Assembly (NCBI GenBank): GCA_033032175.1 | Contig: CM065319.1 | Span: forward strand, 14,729,018 to 14,793,017 | Length of the DNA stretch: 64,000 nucleotides | From: Saturnia japonica | Lineage: Eukaryota; Arthropoda; Insecta; Lepidoptera; Saturniidae | Direction of reading: 5' to 3' | Shown: positions 27,401 to 40,200 of the stretch, in pieces | Position numbering within the stretch: the first letter of the stretch is position 1 | Layout of the letters: the number at the start of each line of letters is the position of its first letter | Program-made: the position numbers and the translations under genes | The notes under the pieces: generated by a model | Database searches by the model: none | What the model was told of the DNA's origin: nothing | Seen by the model: only the letters and a program-made list of their open reading frames with translations

Positions 27401-30400
27401 CGTCAGGGGAATTTCCCGCGCTGCCAATCCCGCGCCAGTCCCCGGCCACCGCCGGCCTCTCCGCACCCCGCGCGGTGCAACCGCAACCCGTGCGTTCATC
27501 GCAGAACGCATGGGGCCCCCGTCGCCCCAATCCACAGCCCCTTATGGCTATGGATATTCCCGCGCCCCGCGCGCCTGCGCCCCGCGCGCCCGCTAACGCT
27601 GTCGTTAATAGTAACGACTTAATGATACTGCTCCTTCGCGAGCACGATATCCGCGAGCTCATTGACTACAATGACCATCTGGAGCGCTTCGGTCTCATCA
27701 AGACCGCTTGCGCGTTCCCCCGCCTCTCAGAGACACTACAACGTCTCGACCGCGAGGCGTGTAATAATAACTTAGGGCCTTTCAATGGAAAAGTTTAAAC
27801 CGAAAGCGTTAAATCTTTCGTTTTTTAACGCACGGAACCTATATCCGCAGCGTGATCTCGTCGCGACCTTTCTTAAAGATCACCAAGTAGATGTTCTTTT
27901 AGTGCAGGAGACGCTCTTAAAGCGTGCTAAACGTGATCCAAAAATCGCGAACTACAATATTGTAAGAAATGACCGGGCCGGCCGCGGGGGCGGCACTCTC
28001 ATTTATTACAAACGATCGTTATATTGTACGCCGGTAGATCCTCCGATACTTACCAATATGGAAGTATCCGTGTGTAGACTAGGAATGACCGACCACCCGT
28101 CCATAACGTTAGTCTCAGTTTATCTCTCGCCGAGGAAAGAGCCTCTCAGGTCTGACCTAGAAAAGATACTTTCGCTCGGTGAATCGGTCATTATAGCGGG
28201 TGACCTCAATTGTGGACACACTTCGTTTGGCAATTGGAGAGACTCCAGTAATGGGGTTAAACTCGAAGAGCTAACGAACGTGCTAAACTTTGATGTCATA
28301 GCGCCACCCACTCCCACCCACTTTCAAGACAACTGTATGCCGACAGTGCTTGATGTAGCTCTCATTAAAGGTATCGCGCTTCGGTTACGACTCATTCGGG
28401 TCGTACACGAGCTCGACTCCGACCACCGTCCGGTCATCATGCAGCTAGGTCAACCAGACGACTCTAGCCCTCCTTCGGTCCAAGCGGTTGACTATGCCAA
28501 GCTAAAACATTATCTTGCGGACAGGCCGTCCTCGTCCAGCTTAGATAGGATCCCGGACGTATTGGGGTCCGTTGCGGACGTAGATCTCGCGATCGATTCC
28601 CTGGTCGACCACCTGCAGGCCGGCATCGGAGAGGCCTCGAGAGAGGTCGAAGAGGCGAGCGATCGCCGCTTCGTACTCCCTGCCGACGTGCGGGCGTTGT
28701 TGACGGAAAAGAACGCGGCGACTCGTGCGCACGACCACTATCCGACCGAGGAAAACCGCGCACGTTTACGCGCACTTCAAAGATCGGTTAGAGCCCGTAT
28801 ATTAGAACTCAGAAGTCACAGATGGGACGCCCTCGTCGAAGGGCTAAGGCCGTCGCATCTGGCTTACTGGAAATTAGCTCACAGCCTCAAAATAGAGGCT
28901 TCTTATCTTATGCCCCCCCTCGAGAGGGGTCCCGGTATACCGCTCGCCTTCGATAGCAGCGACAAGGCGGAGTGCCTCGCCACTTGTTTGGAGAGCCAGT
29001 GCTCTCCGAACAGTGTCGATGCAAATACCGACCGGGTCGAGGGTATCGATGGATGCGTGCGGGAGCTGGATAAGCTCCCCGCGACAGACTCCCTGTCCCC
29101 AGTCACGTCTGAGGAGGTTCTTTCCATTATAAAAAGCCTTAAGCTTAGAAAAGCACCAGGTCCCGACGGGATCAGGAATGAAGTACTTAGACTTCTTCCC
29201 GATCGCCTCATAGCTCTTTTGGTCTGCATCTTCAATGTAGCTATAGCCCACTGCCATTTTCCAGCCGCCTGGAAAAAGGCCATAGTCATAGGTATCCGTA
29301 AGCCCGGCAAGAGCGCGTCGCTTCCCGACAGCTATCGCCCGATCAGTCTCCTAAATACTTTAGGGAAAATGTACGAGCGGATCCTTCTGAACCGTCTCAA
29401 GTCAGTAATAGAGGAGAAAGACCTCTATCCGCCTGAGCAATTCGGTTTCCGTGCTAGATATTCTTGCACTCATCAAGTGCACCGCCTCACGGAGCACGTT
29501 GCATTTAATTTTGCTGAATTATATAAACCCCGCCGTACACTTGCGGTCTTTTTCGACGTTGCCAAGGCCTTCGATAAGGTCTGGCACGAGGGATTGATCT
29601 ACAAGTTGTATCACTTTGAAGTCCCCGATAGGCTAATTAAAATAATTCGCGACTATCTAACAGATCGCACCTTTCGCTATAGAGTGGAAGGTGAATTGTC
29701 CACGCCCCGTCCAATACGCTCAGGCGTTCCCCAAGGTTCGATCCTGGCTCCTAGCCTATTTAACCTGTACGTCAGTGACCTACCTCGACTCCCGGAGGTC
29801 GAGGTAGGGCTATACGCTGACGATACAGTCTTATATGCCTCAGATAGGAATAGATCCCACCTCAGACACAAAGTCCAACGCTCCGTGACCACTCTCGGGA
29901 AGTGGTTTAACGAGTGGCGTATAGCCGTTAATCCCTCGAAGAGCGCCGCGATGCTCTTCGATGCGGATTCGTCACAGATACCGTGGAAGCTTAAACCTGT
30001 TAAGCTCTACGATAATCCGATTCCGTATGTAAGAGAGACCAAATATCTAGGGGTAACCCTAGATAGTAGGCTCTCTTTTAGACCCCACATCCGTAAGGTT
30101 AGGAACAGGGCCGCGTGGGTCCTGGGCCGGTTGCATCCTCTGTTGTGTTCGGTGAGTAAAATGTCCACGCGACATAAGCTCACGCTCTACAAGACGTGTA
30201 TTCGACCAATTTTGACATACAGTTGCGCCGTGTTCGCACATATGTCCGAGTCGAGTTTCAAACGGTTACAATCGATACAGAATAGGTTCCTCTATCGTCT
30301 CACCGGGGCCCCGTGGTATGTTCGAAGCGTAGATCTCCATAGAGATATGGAGCTTCCTTCGATACATGCCTACGTTAAACAGCTCTCCCGTTCGTATTTC

Positions 30401-31183
30401 GACACCGCGTCGAACCACGCGAATCCGTTAATAAAAACAGCCGCCACTTATGTTCCGGCACCCACGGACATCCGGTGCAAGCGCCGGCCGCGCAATATTT
30501 TTATTGATCCCGACGATCACATCGAAAATTCGAATAAATATTACACATCCGTCTATCCAAACAGAGCGTGCCAGCGCCCACGCCCGCGTAACCACCGTTC
30601 TCTCCGCAGAGGGCGGGCGGTCAATTTCGCTCCAGCACACCCGTCACGTCCACCCTCTCTAGCGGTAACCCAAGCCTAGGTCCGTTCCTCGGTGTGAAAC
30701 CCTTGGGTCAGGCAACCGCCCGCGCGATACAAGTGACACTGTACGTGCATCACTTAGCTACCTACATACAACACTACACACGTATGAACATACACACGTG
30801 CACACCACACAGGTACATAGGTTCTGTGAGGGACCTTTTTTTTTTTTCTTTTTTTACGCTAGTTAGTTAGCGCTAGTTAGTGTAGAAACATTCCGATTAT
30901 TGAATACACATACGCACGGTTCCTTCCTTCCTCCCAGGAGGAAGGGAACGTGCCTATGTGTATATTTAGTTAGCTCGAATCGTAGGTGTAGGGATTCGAA
31001 TAGATCGCGACCTATTTGCGAACGCGACGACCGCCCGAGCCGAGGTCCGGCCACTTTGGCACCCTCGTGCGAGTAGTCCACAAAACTTTCGCGGCTGAGT
31101 GCCCTCTGCGCTCGCCCCCAAGTCCGGTGAAGCTGTAAAAGCCGCAGCGGCTTTAGGGCCCCTAAGGCTAACAGTGTAGTCAG

Positions 31184-31237
<54 letters not shown>

Positions 31238-34200
31238 AGACATATGCGCTCGCTGACTTTTTAATATCTACAACTATGTAGTACGTTAATTTCATATATA
31301 TCTTATGTTTTACTCAACGTAAACTATTCATTCGTTATTCATCATGACGCGTTTTTTTTTCTACTTGAGCGAAACCCTAACTCTTTTTCTAAAATAAAAG
31401 TTACCAAGTTACTCCTTAAATAATCCGCTATCTGCCAGTGAAAATCCCGTCAAAATCGGTATAACCGTTTCGGAGATTAACAGGAACAAACAAACAGACA
31501 GACAGATATATTTTTTTAATTGGCCTTCCTTTTTTTAAAGGTCTCGTATATACTTTCAAATGCATTTAGTAAAAAGCTTGTGTCTGATGGTAGGCAAAGT
31601 ACAATGCAAAATCGATCAATTTTACCATATGTATGGTGGTCGCCACCCAGTCGGCACCTACCACCACGTGCAGGCGTGGTTGGGTCGGGTGTCTTTGTTC
31701 TCAACATGTTATTCGATGCACTTTACAACCCAAAACTTGTAAAATGTTAATTATTACAATACACAATTTTTCTTTATTTTTGTGTCTGTAAATATCAAAA
31801 CCGATGGGACTCCAGCAAAAATTTTCATCCCTTTTTAACCCTTTAAAATTTCGAGTAATCGACATTATTCCCCTGCGACATAGAAGAAATTATTATTTTC
31901 GTAAATGCTCAGATTTTTTTCCATATTATGAAATAGTAAACAGGAATGAAGTCCACCTTATGTTAAATGGTCACTACAGCACAACTAAATTTAAAGGTTC
32001 CCAGTTCTGAGGTCAGTCATAATAAACTGCTACTCCTAAGAACAAAGTAGAAACGTCTCTTTCTTTTCTGGTATTTCTTCATACAGGTATATCTTTGTTA
32101 TTTTATAATTGTACTAGCTGTGCCCTATGGTTTCACTCGTGCTAAATCTATTCCATCAACTCTCCAGAGCGCCACGCCGCAACCAACGCACATGTATAGC
32201 TTAAATACACTTCTCTCACTTCCCGTACCTGCCTTGCTTGACTTTCATGCTTACTGCTCCGCTCTTTATGCTTATAGCGTAATGTTACATAGTTTAATAC
32301 CTTCCTACATAATCAGGCCATAAAATGCATTTTTTTTTAATTCTATTCACAAAGAGATTATTAACTCTATTAAAGAAAAAAAACTCCTGAGTTTTATATA
32401 AAAGTAGAGATAAATTCCATACAGATATAAAATAATAAGTATAAACATATATTATAATAATACATTCAACTTCAAAGCGCTTGACACAAAGGAAGATGAA
32501 AATTTGTAGCGGTCCCTCCCAGCATCACATCCCAAAGGAAATCGAAGCGACATTAGAATTATCGAACGACATTTTTTGTGACGAGACTCACAAAAAATCT
32601 GACATTAATAAAAACAGTTTGGGGTGTAAAGGGTATCAAATAACATCTTAAGGCTGGATATATTCAAATCAACTTCACCTGCACGTGTTACACCCTGAAC
32701 GAGGAAATGGCGATAATACGGTGGTCGCGACAACTCGGCATAGATATTCGGGACCGAAATTGTTTGACCTTATCTCATCATCTTCCTTCCACTACTTAAC
32801 CACGCAGTCTGGTCTACGGAGTAACTGCTACACGGTAAGCAATGATGGATCAGTTGGTAGCGTGTACGGACTCCGCATCGATCGACGTGAGTTCGAATTA
32901 CTGCAATGAGCCTGAGCTTTCGGTGAAGGAAACATCGTGATGTAACCATAACATGGTGATACAGCTTTCCTTAGTGCCCGCCTGACTAGCTACCACCCTC
33001 AAGTTGTTGTCACCAAGCACCAATAGAGGTGTTCCGGCAACTGCACATGACGTCTAGTCTTGTCCACAACGGATAAAAAAAAACCTTTTCCGTGCGGTTC
33101 AGATGTGGAACAGTCTCCCAGCCAATGTGTTACCTTACTCCTATCATGTTGGGTTAATGTCAATTTATTTTGACTGTCACCGTTATTTGTGGACAGCACC
33201 GAGCTTACCATCAGATGCTGTACAATCGTTTTGTTGAGCTAGTATAAAGAAAATTGGGAACGGGACTAAGGGTCTGAATTGAATAAAGTATTTTTGATAT
33301 CGTTTCTCACCTCTGTAAAGAAGTTTAACGAGGAGTCCAGAGTACCCGACAACTGGGCCATAATGGTGCAATTTTGCGTAATGAGAGCAACATGCGGCAC
33401 GAAGCAGAGAATCAGCATTTGAAGCATGAATATTCGACGTCCACGACTGTAATTATCAAAATATTTTAACTCTCAAAAATGCATATATTTTATTGAAGGT
33501 ATTGTATTAGTTTTAATATCTATTTATTATCACCTTGTTGGGTATCAGTCAAGTGTATTTTTCACTATCATTATATTTATTACTAGCCGTGCCCGCGACT
33601 TCGCCCACGTGGTATATTTCGTGTATAAAAAACAGCAATTAAATAAAAACTTTCCCTACATAACATAACATAAACGCAATTTATTTATAGGTTATACAAA
33701 TGTCCATACATGTAAAAATGCATCCTAAATGTACCTTCAGACTATAAACTACAATTCTACAAAATTTCATTGTATTCGCTCCAGTAGTTTTTGTATTATT
33801 GGCGTTCAGAAATTTTCACACTGCGAAAATAAATAGTTTTTAAGAATTTTTCTTTTTCAATTTTGAGGTTATATCTGTATAGGAATTGTATATTCACTTT
33901 GGATGAGAATTGACACGTGTGGGCTGGAATTTCTTCCGAAAGCTGCACCGAGCTAGCGGTGATAGAAAATGGTGCTTAACCTGCAGAAAGATACGTGAAT
34001 GAAATTTTAAATGAGTATGTTGACACATTTTTAGTATATATTCCTCAGCATCGGCTCAGAAATCTGATGGAAATCATGCCAAACCGTATGTCAGCTGTAT
34101 TAAGAGCTTGTGGTTGCAATAGAAAATATTGAAATGTGTAAAATTGTAAAACACCTTCACGAATTCGACGGGATTTTTAATACACACTGTATTATAATTC

Positions 34201-37200
34201 TTCATTTCAGAAAACAATAAATACAATTGGAAGACTTGTACAATTCTGTTTTAGTATTCCAAAAACGGTCCTATGTTTGCACTGAGTATTTATGGTGTTG
34301 CCAAAGATATTGTCCAGTTAAGCTGAAGAAAACTTATTAAGAAAAGATTACATACTACACTTAAATTGCAATACACTTCGTTACTTAGTTCAGAATCGTG
34401 ATGGCGCCATCTATCGCAGTAAAATGAAGTAAAAGTAAAATAGTATAACGAATTTAAATACACAATTAACGATTTAACAGGACTTAATGCTAAAAAGCAT
34501 TCTCTACCAGTATTCCAGAGGAGAAGAGAAAGGTATATGCAAGGTGTTCACAATATTTAGTAAAAAAAGACAAAGCATTCATGAAGGCTGCCGACAGAAG
34601 TCAAAACTTAAATAAAACTGAAATTGTTTTTTTTTGTTTGTTTAATTTTTAGGTTATACTGCTACAAAGAATCCATTTATCGTTAACACGTCACGTAGCC
34701 ATGTCGATGACGATTTACGTGAATTTACTCCGTATCCAAACCTTCCTATAGAAGTTTTCACCTCAAAAAAAATCTAGCCAATATTCAACTACTCCAAGTA
34801 AAACCTACGTAGGGAATACTTGAACGACTTTATATCAGTCATGTTAATTTTAAAAATACAAAACTATGTTTAACAAAAACGAAAAGCAACTACAACGATT
34901 TTGAAGAGTTCCCTGATGTATCTTCGAAGTTGAAGAGCCAATGCCAATGAAATTAAAATGGGACCACCGTTGAGGAATACCCTATCAAACAAAAAAATAA
35001 TCATCCAAATTGGTTCATTAACAAAGAAGTTACGGCTGAACATCCATAAAAAAAAAATATCTTCGAATTGAGAAATCTCGGTCTTTTTTGAAGTATGTTA
35101 ACAAAAAGCCAGTATAATTTCTTCCATCACGTGAACACTCTACTTTATCCTCTACTAAACACGTATATAAAAAATATCACTTAAAAAAATGTAGGGTAGA
35201 ATTTTTTTATTCTCAGTTAAAGATAAAATTAGGCGTTAGTATAACAAGACGACTAATAACAGAGTCTTAGAATAATAACGCATAGAAAGATAGTTCGGTA
35301 CTTTAGATAGGTGATTACTAGGGCCCGGATTAATATGTAAATACATATTTTTAATTTACACGATTTTCGCTCTGCAATGAATTCTCTACATCAATTATTG
35401 TGTTTGGATCGTGTAAAACAAATTTTTATTTTCCATATTTTTCCATATTTTTGCATATTTCAAGAATAAGTACATATTTTACAAAAAAATATCACAATCA
35501 TCCATATTTTCAATAAAAATATCATAGAACAAGAATCAGTTCACAAAAATAGGTATAATTTGTAGGTGTTTGCATTTGGCGCTACTACATGGCCGCGTGG
35601 CGCTCTCTCGTGTCGACCGTATGTAGGTTTTGCGTTTCATTCTGCATTCCCTGTCCCCGCCACCCGCGTTAGCTAGTACCGCGGTGCGGGGTGAGGACAC
35701 TCGTCAGTCGTTAGTCCGCAGTCGTCCGTCACTCAGTAAGGCTAAGGCGACGAATCTATATTCTATACGTACGTGCCGTGTTGAGCTGCTTGCATTGTAT
35801 TTTTACGTACTCACTTTAATTTATCATGCCTAAGGATAAACAACCATTGCGGTTAAAATTGGAAAAATATATTGAAGATTTCCCAAGCCAATCGCTAAGT
35901 ACAGACGGAAAAGTACTATATTGTAATGTCTGTGAAAAATCTATTTCGTCTGAGCAGCGTTTTTTAATATCGCAACATGTATCTACTGCAAAACATAAGG
36001 CAAATAATACGAGGAAGAATAAATTCAAACAACAATTTTTTACTGATGCAATGGCAAGTACTTCTCAAAGTTGTACTTTCTCGAATGAATTGTGTTATGC
36101 TATGATATGTGCGGACATACCTTTATGAAAATTAAACAATCCGACTTATATAAATTTCTTAGAAAAATACTCAGGCAAACGTATTCCCAGTGAATCCACA
36201 CTTAGAAAAAAATACGTAAGCAATATTTATGAAGATTGTTTAGCTAAAATTCGTGAAGATATACAAGATGGCCCCATATGGGTTGCAATAGATGAAACTA
36301 CAGACGCACAACGTCGTTGCATAGAAACGTGATTATCGGACGTCTATTTGAAGACAGACCCAGCAAATCCTATTTATTGGCGTGTGAAGAACTTCAGAAA
36401 TGTAACCACCATACATCAGCAAAGCTTTTTAATGATGCTGTTGCGGACAGCGAGCGGGGCGAGCGAATAATGAACAAGTAAATGAAATAATACGTATTAG
36501 GAATAAGGTTTATAAATACGTGTTAGGAATAGATATAATAATATGAACTGAATATGTGTATTTTAAAACGATTAGAATAAGAATATAGCTAGTTGTAAGT
36601 TTAAATGTATAAATTTCACTAGATGTAAGGATGAACCATGCCAGACTCAGAACATCTGGCATGGTGACTCATGGTACTGCCGAGAGCTCGCACACAGGGC
36701 GTGCGCGCTCATTGGCTGAGCGACGCCCCGCACGGAATCCATCGCACTACCGGTTGCGAGGCAAAGGGCGAGGTTAAATATAGCGGAGAGGGCGGCAGTA
36801 CTGCGATCAGTTCGAGAAACACTACAGCAACAGCAAGCAGCGAATCACCAAGCAAACTACAGTCAAGAACGTTATTAAGAAACCACATTGTTACTACGAA
36901 CTACTGTAACTTTGTAAGAAACAAGAATAAAACAAGCGCTATTAATTTAGCACACATTAAAATATTGTGGACGTCTTTAATTCACAATAGATGCTATGAG
37001 TGTTTTGTGGCCTGATGGAGTTAAACATGAACGAGTTTTCTTGTTACTTACTGATGCTGCTCCATATATGGTGTAAGCTGCAGAGGCTCTTAAAGTTTTA
37101 TATACTAAAATGATTCACGTAACCTGCTTGGCACATGGTGTAAATAGGTTAGCCGAATGCATAAGGTTCCAGTTTTAAAATGTTGAGAGTTTGGTATCAA

Positions 37201-40200
37201 ATGTGAAGAAAATCTTTCTAAAAGCACCGAGCAGGATCTCCAAATTTAAAGAGATGTATCCCGGAATACCTTTGCCACCAGAGCCAGTGCTGACACGCTG
37301 GGGTTCGTGGCTAACAGCGGTTGATTACTACGCCGAGCATTTTAATGAAATTAGAACAATTATATCTCAATTGGATGACGATACTGCAAGTATTTTAGAC
37401 TCAAAAGAATTTCTTCAAGATGAGACTCTCTATAACGATTTGGTTTACATAAAAAGCAATTATTGCTTTTTATCACACAAGTTACAAGCATTAGAAAATC
37501 CTTCAACACCATTGAATGAAAACCTAAAGATTATTGAAGAAATTGAAAAAAAAGTTTCTGAAGCGGAAGGCCCCGTTGCTGAAGTGGCTAAACAAAAACT
37601 AAAGCATGTTTTGGAAAAAAATAAAGGATTTAATACACTAAAAGAAATTAACAAAATGCTGTGCGGTAGTTTTGATGGCACTGTAGACGTGGCTTACACG
37701 GTTCCCGAATTATGCAGGTTTAAGTATGCTCCAGTCACATCATGCGACGTGGAAAGATCATTCAGCCAATATAAAGCTATATTTAGACCAAATCGTCAGA
37801 ATTTTAATTTTGAAAATTTAAAGATGCACGTTATTGTGTACTGCAACCAATTTAATAAAGCAAATGTAGGGGAAGTTGAATAAAACTATTTGTTTAATTA
37901 TTTTATTGTTTAAGATAATTTTACTGTTATTTTACTATTACAACAGTAAATAATTTTTCTCAATAAAGAATGTTTGAAATGAAACGTATACTCAATATTT
38001 TGTCCATATTTTTGATTTTTTGGTCCATATTATATGTACATATTTTTTATTTTTTAGTACATATTAATCCGGGCCCTGGTGATTACAAACGTGAAGCAAA
38101 AAATTCTACTTATGTGCAAACGATTACACGAGTACACACACGCACACCACTATAAAATGGGGTTGCCTCTAAAATGTAGCTTGCCCAAAACCGGGGAAAA
38201 TGAAATGCATTATTTCTTAAACCGTCACATGCTCTTTTTTGAATTTAATGTTTTCGCTTACTTACCCTTCGTCTTCTCAACCGTTACTTCGGCCTCAACT
38301 TAACACTTAAGGAAACAATTCTGATGTTTAAACCTTACATGCCATACAATAACGTAGTCGAGGTCGAAGAAACGGCTAAGTATACGGGGGTTAGTGTTGT
38401 AATTACTTTTTTTTATTTATTCTATTGTGGTCTTTTCTATAAAATAAAACAGTTATCATATAATGAAATCTTTATTTGTTAAACAAACATTCAAATAAAC
38501 AAGGGTATTTTTAGATGGTTTCCAATATTCTTAATTACAGCTAAACCTAATATTTTTTTTATCCATTTCTCAGTAATGATTGGGTCAGTAGGAATCCTTT
38601 GAACATCAAAACGCAATAAATATTAAGATCTTAATGATATTATTTATCGAAGGCTTTATAAATATAGATAATGATAAAGTTCACTTAGAAGTCAACTTTT
38701 AACGATCACATTCTCAAGTAAATAAAATCTGTAAACTACTTAATGTATACGTACCTTACATATTTAACACAAAAAAAATAATTAATAGCATCACTAACGT
38801 TAATTAAAATGGGAAAATAATTTCCTTATCTGGAAAAACCGACTGTTTTATTAACGTAAATCGTTGGAATACTACAATATGCTGATAAGCTTACCTGTGA
38901 AAAGTATATCACATTTTTTATGTTTTTCAGATGTGTTATGATACTATTTAATTGCACAAACCGTCATAATTATTTATTTTCTAAGAGATGCGTTCGGAAC
39001 GCAGTGCAATGATCTTCTACACTACGGAACGGGCGGGCGTAGGGAGTCATTTATGGCTTCAATTTAGTAGTGTCAAGTTTTACGCGCGGATTAGGTTTCC
39101 ATCTGTTATTATTCTAAGAACAGAGTGCATAGGACGATCAGCCTGCAAATGCAAGCTTCAATGAAAACAAGACGACTTTAAATCACAAGGTTAGTAAGCT
39201 AAAGTCGTTGAGCAAGCAAGACGTAAGTGAAGATTCGCTTGGACAGGACTGAAAGTTCTTCGAGCAAGTCAGAAATGTTAACAATTTAAAGTGCACATAA
39301 TTTTTGTACGGAATGATTGTAGAAGCAGAAACGCCATCGCAACAGCTTTTATTTTATTTATTTTGTTCACCAATATAACATAGCATTATAGGTTGTAAAT
39401 AAAAACTATTCATAATGTAAAACTAAAACGCTGTTATAGTTAAAGGTGAACACGATGCGCTCAGAAAACATACTTTAATAATAAATTTAACTTAAAAAGA
39501 GTTAATATAAATAACAATTATAAGGTAAGATAATAATGTTAAATGAATAATAATTAAAGAAATTAAAACTAAAAAAAGATCAACATATTAATATTATTCT
39601 TCAGAATTAAATGACTGAGATATACCAATATTGTTTTTTTTTTTAATTTTTGTTCCCAGAATCTGTTAACGATTCCATAACCTAAGAATTACCTGAGCGA
39701 TTGATCTCATAGTTACATAATATAGTTTTTTATCGAAACCATGGTTTACAGTTAATATGTTAGAATATCTTAAGGTGGTGCTGTGGTCGAGTTATTAAAT
39801 ACGAGTAAGGACACAACAACAATTTTTGTTTTTCAATATTCAACATCCTTAATAATAGAAATTAAAATTTAATATTTTGCTTGAAATTGTCACTCGGATT
39901 TTGGTTTTCTACGTGGCACCTAGAACAACCAATCCTTTAGCTTTACCCCAGAGCCAGTACTGTTATCATAAGTGCTAGTACTGTAACTTTTTTTAATTTT
40001 TAAATGTCCATAATAATTCGAAATAAGTATATGAAAAGAAAAATTGGAAATATTTTCTAATGCCCGGTTTCTGAGGTTCTTAATTAACTGCTTATTAGCT
40101 ATTGATTCCATAAAGATAACTGTAGCTAAAACCAAGTTTATCTCATTGTGTGTTTCTAATCTATTTAGATTAGAAACATTTGTGACTGTTCGACAACTGT

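Larger units (their letters stand above)
25256..31232 (+). mobile_element. Full-length Jockey-clade non-LTR retrotransposon
   Basis: About 6 kb: 5' UTR, ORF1 (gag-like), ORF2 (endonuclease and reverse transcriptase), 3' UTR and a poly(A) run of over 40 A. The 11-bp target-site duplication AAAACAGACAT stands at 25245-25255 and 31233-31243. Removing the element rejoins a dispersed repeat (ccttagaaaacagacat + atgcgctcgctgac) that is uninterrupted at about 62080, which confirms both ends. It lies in intron 2 of the cyclase, antisense to it. Apart from one stop in ORF1 it looks recent and nearly complete. Confidence 0.93.
35826..37883 (+). pseudogene. hAT transposase, disrupted
   Basis: Starts [19 protein letters not shown] with a BED-like zinc finger (CNVC...QHVSTAKH). 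The DNA-cutting core shows [12 protein letters not shown] and [10 protein letters not shown], and the C-terminus has the dimerisation region with [16 protein letters not shown]. Broken by TGA at about 36126, a frameshift near 36333, the solo LTR, TAA at about 37072 and TAA near 37174. It would not give a working enzyme. Confidence 0.88.
35319..38078 (+). mobile_element. hAT transposon, inactive, with nested solo LTR
   Basis: Perfect 8-bp TSD GTGATTAC at 35311-35318 and 38079-38086. Terminal inverted repeats: TAGGGCCCGGATTAATATGT on the left and the inverse CAGGGCCCGGATTAATATGT on the right. CATATTTT/CCATATT motifs repeat inside both ends, as transposase-binding subterminal repeats do. 2.76 kb including the 551-bp LTR. 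Intron 1 of the cyclase. Confidence 0.93.

Noticed and set aside
35826..37883. A BED-finger protein that could be a domesticated host gene
   Set aside because: It lies between hAT terminal repeats with an 8-bp TSD and has stops, a frameshift and an LTR inside, so it is a dead transposase.
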